DNA of 64,000 bases from Nymphaea colorata. Its lineage: Eukaryota > Streptophyta > Magnoliopsida > Nymphaeales > Nymphaeaceae. Location: positions 10,538,505-10,602,504 of the forward strand of contig NC_045140.1 in the NCBI RefSeq assembly GCF_008831285.2, read 5' to 3'. The notes under the pieces were generated by a model that searched no databases, was not told where the DNA came from, and saw nothing but the letters and a program-made list of their open reading frames with translations. Below, one piece after another: positions 21,846 to 32,821 of this stretch (position 1 is the first letter of the stretch; each line of letters starts with the position of its first letter). The translations under genes were made by a program, and so were the position numbers.

Positions 21846-24566
21846 TCAAATTTCTACATGATATCTCAATCCTCTGGTGTTCATCTAAAATGAGATACTA
21901 ATCAGCTGCAAGATGCCATCTTCGTTCTTCTCGAGGCCAGTGAATGAACGATAGCCACCTTTTAGAAGCAACTCAAATCCCTCAAGATTTTTCATGAAAT
22001 AAACATACAAGGGGTGTTTTTGATAACTTGCACGATTGCTTGAAACAGTATAAGCACTCTCGGACGATTAACCTATCTCTATGGTTAACATCCATTCTTC
22101 CCAAGGTTTGTCCTTCGCTGTTCTTATGCTAGGCACATCCACCGAATCAATTGGCCTAGGGAGCATTGGTTGCACCAACCTTTCGACTTTGAGGCACTGA
22201 TGAAGAGTGGATGGAATTCCTCGTACTTTGTGGATCCAAGGTCGTCCCAAGAGTAAGTTATATGATGGTGGTACATCTACCACATAAAATCCAATGCAAT
22301 GACTGGTATTTCCAATGATCACGTTCATGTCATGGGTACCTTTGCTGTTCATGCTTCGGCCTTCGTATCCATAAATCTTGATATCATCAGAGTGATTGTC
22401 TTCACGAAATCCCAAAGATTTGGTCGTGAGATTAGGACAAATATTTAAGTCACTTCCTCCATTGATCAACACATGTGACACAATTATCCTATTGACTTGG
22501 ACGATGATGCAAAGAACATCTACATGGTAATATCCTCATTTTAAAAGGTCCTTTTCTAAAAAGGCAATTGACTGGTCCTTAGAGGGTCGAATCCAATCTC
22601 CCTCAACGACACGCTCTTTCAAGGGGAGAACCTCACCCAAGTAGCATGGATCTTCGTCCGAATAGTCATCTGATGATTCATCATTGCCACATCATAGGAT
22701 AAAAGTCTTTGGGATTATGAGAAGTTTTTTGGGTGAACTTTCTGTCTTGCTGTTCATCATAGCAATAAAATCCAAAGGTTTTTTTCCATGATCTATCATC
22801 ATGGCTTTGAGTGAACTGCTTCCATCACAAGGTTAGATGTGCTCTTATGGATGATATGGGAGTGGAGTGCCTATAGTGATTGTGGCTACTGCTGCCTTCC
22901 TGTGATCAAGAAATGAATTCCTTAATACCTCAGGGATGCTATCATCACCAATCTTAATATCCTTGTTGATGAAGTCTTGGATAATGTTTTTAAGAACAAA
23001 ACAATCCTCAGTGTCATGACCAGGGGCACGATGAAACTTACATAGTTTTTCTTTATCTTTTCCTTTCATTTTCAGAGGCTCTGATACTTTTGGCAAGACT
23101 ATAGTTCATTTGGCAAGGAGGTATTCTAGGATCATCTCACGAGACTGACTGAGAGGAGTGAATTTCTGGTCATAACACCAGCCTGGGTGTTTATTTTTCT
23201 TTTCATCATTGCCTTTGGGAAACAGCATGTTCTTCTTGTGACTGACTTCTTTGTCTAGCTTATAACTGGTGCTGCTGTCCTTTCGAATGTCGACATTAGG
23301 TATGAAGTGTGCAGGTAACTGTTTTCTTTCTCCTTTCTTACCCACTTCCTTGTACTTAGGAGCAATGATTCATTCCTCAATTCCTTCCTCTATTGAATTT
23401 GCTTGTTCAATCAACTTGGCAAATGTCTTGATTGGAGCATTGTGAATGAGATTTTTCAAGGGTTGGGCTAGATTTTTCCTGATGAGTGACAAAGCATGTG
23501 TTTCAGAAATAGGTTCATTCATCTTGTTGTATTGAATTCTCCATTTTTGGATGAATTCTTGAGTTTTTTTTCTCTTGTTTCTGACAGAGACTGCAAATGG
23601 TACTAAGGGTTGGAGCCATGTGATCATTTTGCTCAAATTTTCAACAAACATGTTAATCAATTTGTCAAATTCTTTCAGTTTAATCGGGTAGACATTTTCT
23701 TTGTACCATTATGCGGCGATGCCTTCAAGACTTCTTAGAAAATAGCGAAACGAAGCTCTGGTATTTGTCTGGATTTTGTAGCAATCATTGAAGAAGGTTG
23801 AAAGATGAACATGTGGGTATGTGGTTCCATCATATATGATGAATTCCTTCAGCGAGCCTTTCACGTCTTTGTCCCCTTCAATACCAAGGTAGTAATCCTC
23901 ACAAAAGTACGAGTGTTTTCCTTTTCCCTTAAGTTCAAGATTGTTCATTTTTTTCTCTATTTCATAAAACCGACGTTTAGTCAGACTTTCATCATCACTT
24001 GATTCGACTAATTCTGGCTTTGTCTTTTTCTTATTCTTTTGATCTCCTTCATCTTTTCTTTAGAACTCTCGCTGTTGGAGCTACTACTGGGGATGTACTT
24101 CTTTGTCCTTTTGCCTTTTTTGGTAGGCTTTCTCTTTCTTTTGGATTTCTCTTCTAAACTTTCAGTAGTGATAGAGCTAGGTGAGCTGCTTTCCACCATA
24201 ATTTTTTTTTTTTTTCATGCTTTTATTTGTTGTTCTTTTCTTTTTGAGAGGAAGCAGTTCTAGTTTTTCCTCCTTATTGGTTGCTTAATCTGAACATAGA
24301 TGATCTTCATCCTGATCTGTAGGGGAATATTTGTTGTTTTTCTTCTTTCTCTTATGCTTAGCAGCTTTTTCAATTTTTGATTCTGAGGTAACCATCAGGG
24401 CCTTTTGTTCTTCTTGTTCCTTCAGAAATGGCTCCATGAACAATCAGAACATATGGTAGCCTTCTGACTCAATTGCTGGGAGGCCAAGTGTTTCTAGCCT
24501 AAGCTCGGAAGATGAATCCTTGTTCTGAGGTGCCTGCTTAGCTTGTGATCTGGTCTTAACAATCTT
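21846..24566 (-). pseudogene. gypsy gag-protease relic
   Basis: Homologous to 55007-57772 of the intact copy. The start ATG is lost (ATT). Seen in order: lysine/serine-rich N-part (KSKRKRKPTKKGKRTKK), the capsid-like gag block (YDGTTYPHVHLSTFFNDCYK, then SLIRKNLAQPLKNLI), a zinc-knuckle-like CKFHRAPGHDTEDC (about 23010-23045), the aspartic protease box LINGGSDLNICP in which the catalytic D is now N, and the remains of the G-patch-like tail. Multiple stops and frame changes. The D-to-N change alone would abolish protease activity. Confidence 0.9.
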
Positions 24567-24748
24567 GTTAGCTTTCAAGTATTCACCTTATGAGACAGGA
24601 AAATGAAGAGTCATTGAAAGGAAATGATGACAAAATGAAGGTTCATATTGCATTAAGATTTTTTAAAAGTTACATCCAAAGAAAACAATAACAAAGATCA
24701 CAATGACTGAAGATGACATAAGGAGTACAAAGTTGACAACATAAACTT

Positions 24749-25523
24749 TTAAGAAAGGATGGATGGTAGTCGGTTGGCATCCCACCACTTGGCATATTCT
24801 TTTTTTACCACTGGGCCTGAGAACCAAGTGTATGATACCTACATCTTCCATTCTTGTTGAGCTACTGCAAACAATATTGCCCATTGAGGAGAACTGAGGT
24901 CAAATTCGGAGAATAGCTCTGATTGGTGCACGCAAAGAAACCATCTTTTGTCTCTCAGAGAACTATCTCATGCATCTATTAGCTCAATAATCAACTATGA
25001 AATAAGGGCCCATGAGTATGGTATGCCCATGATGATGGAGAGTGTATCGAGGTGGGCCTTGACGACGATCACAAAAATCCCAAATGATGTCACCTCTATC
25101 CAACTGCTCGATCAAACGATGGTATTATTCTAAGATTGTCAATACTCCATTAGTGTTTCTGAATAGACTGGCTTGAGGTCCCGCATGCTTGAGAAACCAC
25201 AATTGCAAAACATATGTGCATCCTTCTATGAAGTCGGTATCTTCAATGGTAAAGCCCTCGATAGAGAAAAGCCAAGGCTGTCATTGCTATTGACAAGTGT
25301 CGGCTCCCACTATGTCCCTATATCCAAAAAAGTTAGGCAATACGAACATGTAGGAGGTCACTTCCATTAGTGAAAAGAGTCACTCCCATTATGCAAAACA
25401 TCATATAATGTTTAATTTTTTCTATGGCTTTTCGAGGTAAAGTGGAAGCTCCAACATAAGCTCCAAATTCTTCATACAAGTTTTTCAGGTTGGTGTTTTG
25501 GCTCTCATGGTTTTCTACTAGAG
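24749..25523 (-). pseudogene. plant-mobile-domain ORF relic (C-terminal half)
   Basis: Matches the C-terminal two thirds of the intact PMD ORF (54055-54836). Examples on the minus strand are LVENHE and NLYEEFG-like blocks at 25440-25520, and the tail before the stop at 24749. Stops and frame changes are frequent. The N-terminal part, leader, PBS and most of the LTR are missing and replaced by the GC/CT-rich block at 25524. Its presence here shows that the PMD ORF is an inherited part of the family. Confidence 0.8.
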
Positions 25524-26278
25524 GCTAAGGCTGGGCAACGGGACGGCCCGGCCCGGCCCGATCAGACCTGGGTCCGGGCTGGGGAAAACCTGGCCCGGGC
25601 CGGACCCGGGCCCGATAGGCCGGCCCAGCCCGGTAGCAGCCCGGCCCGGCCCGACTCTCGCTCTCCCTCTCCACTCCCTCCCTGCTCGGCCGCTCCCCCT
25701 CCCTGGCTCCCTCTCCCTCTCCACTCCACTTCCGACTCCCCGCTCTCCCTCTCCACTCCCGACTCCCGCCCCCCCTCCCTATCCCTCTCTGCTCCCCCCT
25801 CTCCCTCTCTACTTCCGCTCCCCCTCTCCCTCTCTGCGGCTCTGCTCCCGTTCCCCCTCTCCCTCTCTCCCTCTCCCTCTCCCTCTCCACTCCCGACTCC
25901 CGTCCCCCTCCCTATCCCTCTCCGCTCCCCCCTCCCCCTCTCCCTCTCTGCAGCTCTGCTCCCATTCCCCCTCTCCCTCTCCCTCTCTGCTCCTGTTCCC
26001 CTCTCCCTCTCCCTCTCTGCTCCCGTTCCCCCTCTCCCTCTCTGCTCCCGCTCCCCCTCTCCCCCTCCCTCTCTGCTTCCCGTCTCCCTCACCCTCTCCC
26101 CCTCTCTCTGTCCCTCCCCTCCTCCTCCGTCTCCCTCTCCCTCTCCCTCCCCCTTCTCCTCTGTCTGCTCCCCCTCCCCCTCCTCCTCCATCAACTCTCA
26201 GAGCGTGAAGGGAGGGCGGGGAAAGGGGCAGGACCCGGGCCAGGCAGGGTCCGGGCCAGGCTGAGTGGCCCGTCGGTT
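25524..26278. repeat. GC/CT-rich low-complexity insert inside the gypsy copy
   Basis: The left 130 bases are built from GGCCCGGCCC, the right 70 from GGACCCGGGCCAGG, and between them lie about 540 bases of CTCTCCCTC and CCGACTCCCG units on the plus strand. GC content is far above the surroundings. It starts GGCTGGGCAACGGGACGG; GGGCAACGGGCC-type ends are common in plant repeats and suggest a non-autonomous DNA transposon whose interior expanded. It sits where about 3.9 kb of the gypsy element is missing. The 68- to 210-residue minus-strand frames across it are low-complexity and not genes. Confidence 0.7.
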
Positions 26279-27265
26279 ATATGTGTTATATTTTTTAAGT
26301 CCTCAAGTGAGAATGGAGGAAGAGAGATAAAAACTGTAAGTCCTCAAGTGAGAATACACTAGAGCTTCTCCAAGAGCTAGCATCTTGCCCAAGAGGAGGA
26401 AAATGGGGGTATTTATAGAGAATTTTGGAGCAAAAACTCAAAATTTAAATTTTTTTAAATTTCACAACATTTTCATACGAATTTCAAGTAATTTTGATTT
26501 TTTTTTTTAAATATGTTTGAAATGAGTACGATTGGCTGTTGGCCTAAAAATCCATTTTTTAGGGTGTAGGTAGGGCTAATGCCCCTTAAAACACTCAAAA
26601 TCACCCTCTAAAGGTCCGTTTTTGAAGAAAAAAATGGGACCAAGCTCCTTGGCAGCGCACATGCATGGCAACGCGCCACGACCGCTCAAGCGATCACGCG
26701 CAAGTGCGCAGCCGCACGTTGCGCAACGCGTTGTCGCGGGTGACATCATGTCATTCTGTCACGTGGCACGCGATCACATGAGCTTGCACGCGTTGCGGGA
26801 CGCACGGTCACGGGACGCACAAAAACACAATTTTTTTAAAATTATATTAACATGAAGTAGAAAAATAATATAAAATGAGCATAAAACTTCTTTTCTTCTT
26901 CTTTTTTTGTTTAATTTATGTATGAAGTGTATAAATTTGGTTTTTTTCGTTGGTCGGCTTCGTTTCGAGTGACTCCGGACTCGTTTTAAATCCGATTTTG
27001 GTTCATTCGGTTGTCGACCCCTTCGAGCATGCGACTAGAGTTTAAAACACGTTTTGGCATGAGAAATGCATTCTTAAAACAAAGGGAAGGTCTGTACATG
27101 CGCGACGCTCAAATTTTGTCATTTCAAAGTTAATTTTGAATTTTGGGTTTGAAATGCTTGATTTGGATCTGAATTGTGGTTTTGGGTCAAATTTAGATCC
27201 CAAAAATTGGGTTTTGTGTTTTGGTAAAAGAACGTGTCATTTTGGAAAAATTCGGGGTGATTACG
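26279..27265 (-). repeat. 5' LTR remnant of the minus-strand gypsy copy
   Basis: Read on the minus strand it begins (C)GTAATCACCCCGAATTTTT at 27265, like the TGTAATCACC start of the 49680 element, and runs through a TATA region (CTCTATAAATACCCCC at about 26408) and GGGCAAGATGCTAGCTCTTG. AAGTCCTCAAGTGAGAAT occurs twice (26298, 26337), a 39-bp local duplication. It stops in the region corresponding to about 50130, so most of R and U5 is lost. A CG-rich stretch (26640-26820; CACGCGTTGCG words) is absent from the younger LTRs. Confidence 0.75.
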
Positions 27266-30200
27266 TATATGTATTGTGATAAAAAATGTCATTTTTTAAT
27301 CTTTCAAGTTCAATTCCAAGAAAAGTTTAAGAAGACCCAAATCTTTCATATGAAATTTGGTACTTAGATAGCTTTTAAATCATCAGACCAACTGCAAATC
27401 ATTCTATATCATGATTATCATCAATCTTTCAAGTAAATGAAACAATGAATAAATGCATTTTGATTGAACGAAACCCAAACTAAGTACAATAGAAAATACT
27501 GCAAACCAGTTCTAAGGGTTATGTTTTAGGCTATAAAGAGACCTTATCTAGCCTTATTTTGTATACTCGTATATCATTTGACTGATATCTTGGTGGTAGA
27601 CATAGTTAAATTTTGTTCCTCTAAATCACTATTTTAAAAACATTATAAGTTCCTAGTTCTTGACTGCTACTACTACAGAAAGAAGACAACAGTTACAAAT
27701 TTTGTCATAGGTGTGTATGTTCCACAAAAATCTAAGTCTTCCGCTTGTTAAAAACCCTTGGCAACTAGTCTCACCTTAAACCTTAATCCTATAAATCCAT
27801 TTACATCTGATGGGTTTGTAATCAACAGAAGGCTCTTGTAAAGTCCATTTATGATTATCCTAACAGCGTCTAATTCAGCTTGCATTATTTTCAACCGATT
27901 GACATCATGTTTGGCTTGCTCATTTGAAAAATGGCTCTACATACTATCACATATTTAGTAGAAGTGCCTTATGTGTTGCAGTAAAACATGAAAAGGATAA
28001 TACTTGTTACAAAGGATATCGAGTTGAAAGCCAATTCTTTCCCTTGGCAACATCTTAAGTAGGAAATCATGGTATTGTCACACTATTTTCAGCACAATAT
28101 TATTCACCATTATAACTAGTTTCATCACAATTTTTACATTCTATACCAAAAGAATGTTCAACTTGCAAGAAATCATCATGATGAGGAATAGGTAGGTGAC
28201 AAAGTAGTAAATTTCTCATGTTTAAATCAAACTCCTCTTCATTAAAAGCAACACTTGACTAACAAACAATTTCTTCAATCCCAAATCATAGACTTCATAC
28301 CCCTTTTGTCTAGATGAATAACCAAGAAATAGACACCGACGAGCTCTTGCATCAAACTTTGATTGTTGCCTTAGATTACTAACGTAACAAAGACATCAAA
28401 ACACTCACAGATGGGTATACAAAGGTTTTATCTGCAAAATCTTCTCATATGGCTATCAGATTTTGTAAAATTTGACTAAGATTTCAAATGATCAAAGATA
28501 CAATGAATACGACAAATTCATCCTAGAAATTTAATGGCAGACCAGCTTAACGCATTAGAGCTCTAATAACATCTAATATATATCTATCTTCTTTCTACAT
28601 GTCATTTGTTTTGGAATGAAAGTGAAACTTTTCAATTCTTTTTTTCAGGAAAAAAAATGGTTTCATCTAAAGAAAACTCACCACCATTGTCAGTTCCAAC
28701 TTTCAGCACCTTCGTTTTAAATTACCTTTCAGCCAAAACTAATTAATTCATAAGTAGTTGTGTAGCTTCAATTTGAAATCTTAAATAGACCCATATATCT
28801 TTAGATAAATTGTCTACTATAGGAACAAAAATATCCGCTTAATCTAAAAGCTTGAGTACCACACATCACCATGCATCAACTCAAATGGATTATTGGAATA
28901 AGGTTCACAAGAAGTAAATGTCAACCTTGATTGCTTTTCACACTCACAGACATCAGAAAGAAAATTTCTCACACCATTCTTGAATCAAGATCAGAAAAAC
29001 ATTTATTCTTCATTTGCGATGGATATCCCAACCTTGTGTGCCATACGTGTGACAAACATGAATTTTACTCTCAAAGCAACAACATCAGCAACTTGATCAC
29101 TTTTTTTGAAATAGTAAATTCATCCTTCAAATCACCCAGCCCAATCTTCATCTTGAAGCTCGAGTCCTGAACAATACAGTCATCAATAGAAAATATCACA
29201 CTACATTTGTTTTGCTCAATTGATTTTGTTACTAACTTCATACTCAATAGGAAATTTAGTAGACAATAAGTTTTTTCTTGCACTAGACCATGTGACAAAT
29301 GAACAAGTCCAATATGTATGGTAAAGACTACCTTGTTATCAAGTAATCTAATAGAAAATGGTGTCTCAAGCTTAGAAACTCTTGGCCTAAACTCTTATGA
29401 TGAGCCCATATGATCAGATGCACCAACTATCCACAATCAAATTATGTGATTTAACATTAGCCGTGCCTATCAAATTTGTACGACTGAGTTATGGCTCAAT
29501 CCTTCAAGATTTGTTTTATCTAGTTATTCTCTTCCATCGTGAGAATTGGTGCTATCTCTTTGCCACATTCTTTATTCTGAGTTACTGCAACAGTTGTGAC
29601 CTGTTTTGATTTGTCTTCTTCATTGTTAGTAACACATTTTTCTTTTATTGACCTTTTTCCTATAAAATTTAGTGACAACCCAATCAGTTTATAGAAGCTT
29701 TCATGTGTATGCCCAGGATTATTGCAGTAACTACAAAAAGTTTATTTGTGTTTGATAAATTTTCCTTTTCTTATTGTTGAATTGCACTTGAAGTTGCAAG
29801 ATTCACGTGATCAGTTTGATTCCTCTAAATTTTGGCTTCTCCTTAGTTTTTCATCCTGTATAACAAGAGAATATACTTTTGTAATGGATGAAAGTGGGTC
29901 TAGTAGAAGAATTTGACCTATTATATCATTAAAGAAATCATTCAACCACATCAAAAAGGTATGACGTGAGGTTTTTATTACTTTTCTGCAATTACTTTTA
30001 AAGGTCCACAATAACACTGTGGTAATACATGATATGAAGGTAATTTGTCTCTTATTGTCTTTAATTTTGTGTAATAAGCACCTACTAATATCAATTCTTG
30101 AAAAAGAAAACTAACTGCAGTTTTAATCTGCTATTTGTAAGGTTGGTGTTTTGTATAAGCATTATTGCAGATCAGTCTAGACTTCATGAGCAGTTGTTGC

Positions 30201-30581
30201 GTATACAACACAATTTCTAAGATCTTTTGAGATGGAATTAGTAATTATGAAAGAACCATGTGGTTACATTGCCTCCACAAAATAATCTCTAATGAAGACT
30301 TAATAGGTTGTGGTAAAGATCCATTAATGAATGCAATTTTGTTCTTCATGGAGAGGGTTATAACAATTGCCCTGCTCTAAGTAGTGTAATTCTCAACTGT
30401 AAAAACTTGAGAAACTGAAATTGTACCTGGATTATTAGAATGGTGGAGATAGTATGGATTTGAAAATTCTGTAATACTGAAATCTGTTGATGAATTTGAT
30501 CTTGGAATGGACGAATTTCCAAGCATGAATAATCAATCAGTAGAAGCAACAGATTAGTTCAATAACATGGCTATGATACCA
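27266..30581 (-). pseudogene. Ty1/copia relic C (gag to RT)
   Basis: Minus-strand relic with many stops. Ordered blocks: gag FLMWLNDFFNDIIGQILLLDPLSSITKVYSLVIQ (29840-29960); zinc knuckle CSYCNNPGHTHESF (about 29690-29735; last Cys now Phe); integrase KVLKVGTDNGGEF (about 28680-28720); and RT SLYSLKHNP-NWF (27500-27550) to FHMKDLGLLKLFLE (27310-27345). It ends abruptly at 27266 against the gypsy LTR, which inserted here. The 3' part of this element is not found in the window. Confidence 0.85.
30566..30581 (-). other. primer binding site of copia relic C
   Basis: Minus strand TGGTATCATAGCCATG directly abuts the LTR end. It matches the initiator methionine tRNA primer site TGGTATCAGAGCC with one change, and fixes the LTR border at 30582. 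Confidence 0.8.
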
Positions 30582-30943
30582 TGTTAAGCATGAAGAGACA
30601 AGAAAGAATTCAAGAAGAGATGGAATTGGGTAGAATTGAATCAGCTCCCTTTCTCTATTCAAAATAATGTATTTGTTACAAGAATGCCTTCTACACTTTT
30701 TTACAGTTAAAGTACAGTTGTCAATCACTTTCTAACATTCAACAATTTATGTACAAGAATGTATTTACATATAGAAAAGTGTAAATAATACGTAATAACA
30801 AGTTTCTATAGTTTAATTAAAACCATAGCAGATATAAGTCTACTAACTATTACAGTTAATTGATAACAGAGTGCACACTCTATACTTTCACTTCTTCTTA
30901 AGATCAGTACAACCGAACATATAAAGTCAATACTTCAACAACC
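30582..30943 (-). repeat. 5' LTR of copia relic C
   Basis: On the minus strand it ends CTTCATGCTTAACA against the primer site. The start is most likely TGTTGAAGTATTGAC at 30943 (length 362), though TGTTGAATGTTAGAAAG at 30745 (length about 164) is an alternative. It holds GAATAGAGAAAGGGAGCTG near its end, usual for transcribed copia LTR regions. No target duplication can be tested, as the 3' end is missing. Confidence 0.6.
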
Positions 30944-30990
30944 TACAACCCTTTCACATTGCATATTGGTATCTTTATTCCCGCTTACCT

Positions 30991-31230
30991 ATAAAAGAGA
31001 AACAATGGGACTTATTGGCTGTGAAGGGGGGTGGGAGCTATGTGGCGTGTGTGGCTGCTACTTCTGCTCCGTCCTTCATCTTTCATATGCTACAATATGC
31101 TCCGGCATGGCTCCAGCCATTGCCATGGTCGGTGACATCCGCTTTCTTTATCGGTGCAAAAGTGGCAGTGAGTGTGTGCATCTCATACCTGCCTCGCTTG
31201 AAAGAAATGATTTTCCAATGGAAACACTAA
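30991..31230 (+). pseudogene. unrecognised small membrane-protein-like frame with lost start
   Basis: An open frame of about 80 codons with even amino acid use (AVKGGGSYVACVAATSAPSF, then AFFIGAKVAVSVCISYLP and a terminal MIFQWKH before TAA). The natural start appears to be TTG GCT GTG AAG at 31015 where ATG GCT would be expected; upstream the frame is open to 30991 without a Met. Two hydrophobic stretches suggest a small membrane protein. I do not recognise the family. It lies between copia and gypsy relics, so it may be a captured or retroposed gene piece. Confidence 0.35.
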
Positions 31231-32221
31231 TAAAAATTTGTTTTTTGGATTTACACGAGTTTTGGGCCTGAATTTATATTCATGTAAAATCTAAATTTGC
31301 AAGTGATTCAATATGGTGACATGAATCTATGTTGGTTTTCCAGATCCATATAAAGAGTTTTATATCACTATTGGTTCAACATCTTGATGATTTCACTACT
31401 CAAACCCATTTGGCCAAGAATCGAATCTAAATTATTTTGAACTCTAAAATATAGATCTAGGATTAAGCTTAGATCCCACTCAATTGTTCTACACTGATTT
31501 TGGCATGCTATTTGGACCTAAAATCCACATCTCAATTCAATTTTCTATCCTAGATCCAATAAAGTGTCCTGGACCTGATTAGAATTTGTATTTAATTTGC
31601 TTTTGAACCCATTATGTTCTTCCATTCATATTGGATTGGGTGATCTATCTATGTCCAGGTTCCTATTGTCAAATCAATATGGAGTTATATGGATCTATAT
31701 CGAGTGGATTCATGTTCACTTGAACTGACTCTATTCTATTTAGTACAGACTCAGGTCTAATTCTAGGCTGGATCAAAGTTTAGAAATTTCAGAGTCTAAA
31801 GTTTAGGACACTATCAAAAGCTAGATCAATTTCAGGATCCACATAAGAAAATATGGATGGGAGTTGAATAGAAATCTAGATAAGTTTGTGACTTGAATCC
31901 ATTTTCACTAATGATAGAATCTAGCTTTTTCGATTTGTTGGTCAAATCAATGTCTTCATCCATTGTTGTGGGCAAATTAAGCATTAGTACATGGTTTAGA
32001 TCCAGGCCCTATTGTCAATCCAATTCTTGTTCTAAAGATATGGGTCCTATGGATTGGGCCTAGACCAATTGAGTTTGGGTTCTATAAATAGGCTTGTTAT
32101 TGGAGCTCAAACCGCGCTGATCCAATTAAGTCAATGAATGGGATGTGAATTTAATTAGTTGATGTAGAACCCTGATAAATTTCGTTGAGGACTGGTTTTT
32201 ATTTTCGAAATTCCATATTAA
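31231..32221. other. unassigned retroelement-like non-coding DNA
   Basis: No gene. Rich in GATCCA/GGATCT and AATTGGGT words, with GGTTCTATAAATAGGC at about 32080, which looks like an LTR TATA region. It may be LTR or leader DNA of another element. The gypsy homology starts at about 32222. Confidence 0.35.
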
Positions 32222-32820
32222 AATTCAATCCAATCAAGCACATCTTGGAACAACCCTTTCTTAATAGACGCATCGCCAAATGGCAAGTTCTGCTTATGAA
32301 ATATGACCTTGAATATGTGTCTCATAAGTCAATCAAAGGACAAGTAATTGCAGATCAGTTAGCAGATCTTCTCCAATACGAGGAGATCAAAACTAATGAT
32401 GAGTTTTCAGATGAACATGTACTAAGTTTGGAAACAGTTTTGATATGGAAGATATACTTTCATGGATCTAGAGATGATCCTGTACTCTTTGAAACTTGAC
32501 TTTTTATGTACCCATAACATGACTGAATATGAAGCCCTCATACAAGGACTTCGTTCTTTATTAAGTTTTCAAGTAAAAAAGGTGCATGCCTTTGGCAACT
32601 CTCAACTCATCATAAACAAAGTGAATGGAGAATGGCAAGTCAAAGACGAAAAATTGGTGCCATATCAAGAAATCACTACCTTCTTGATCCGTCAATTTGA
32701 AGAAGTACAACTGGCTCACATAAAAAGAGAATGTAACCCTATTGCGGATGGTCTCACAAGTCTAAGGTCCACCATCCCCTTTTGAACCAATGAAGCAATA
32801 TGTTCTTTTGAGATTGGAAG
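32222..32820 (+). pseudogene. gypsy RNase H relic
   Basis: NPIKHILEQPFLNRRIAKWQVLLMKYDLEYVS matches the end of the first RNase H, then VLIWKIYFHGSRD and MTEYEALIQGLRSLLSFQVKKVHAFGNSQLI the second. Relative to the intact copy about 50 bases are missing after GSRD, between short AATG repeats (59705 and 59755 in the intact copy), which shifts the frame. Two catalytic acids are also lost (YFDGS to YFHGS; FGDSQ to FGNSQ). A TGA at about 32783 replaces a CGA arginine codon. Confidence 0.85.
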
Positions 32821-32821
32821 A

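Larger units (their letters stand above)
20302..27265 (-). mobile_element. 5' half of a Tat-lineage Ty3/gypsy retrotransposon
   Basis: Minus-strand copy of the family seen intact at 49680-64000, ending inside the first RNase H domain (equivalent to about 59318). Order on the minus strand: 5' LTR remnant, GC/CT-rich replacement, PMD ORF remnant, gag-protease, RT. Homology stops at about 20302, where copia relic A begins. The outer LTR edge at 27265 abuts the RT of copia relic C, so it inserted into that element. Scattered stops and shifts, and loss of the terminal T of TG, mark it as much older than the 49680 copy. Confidence 0.85.

Noticed and set aside
25518-26194. Minus-strand frames of 68, 121 and 210 residues
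   Set aside because: They consist of EREREGEG and GPGRA repeats read from the CT/GC-rich low-complexity block; such frames are open by composition, not by selection.
19000-30000. Copia relics A and C as two parts of one element split by the gypsy insertion
   Set aside because: Both contain the RT part from the active-site region to KDLG, so they overlap and must be two different copia copies.
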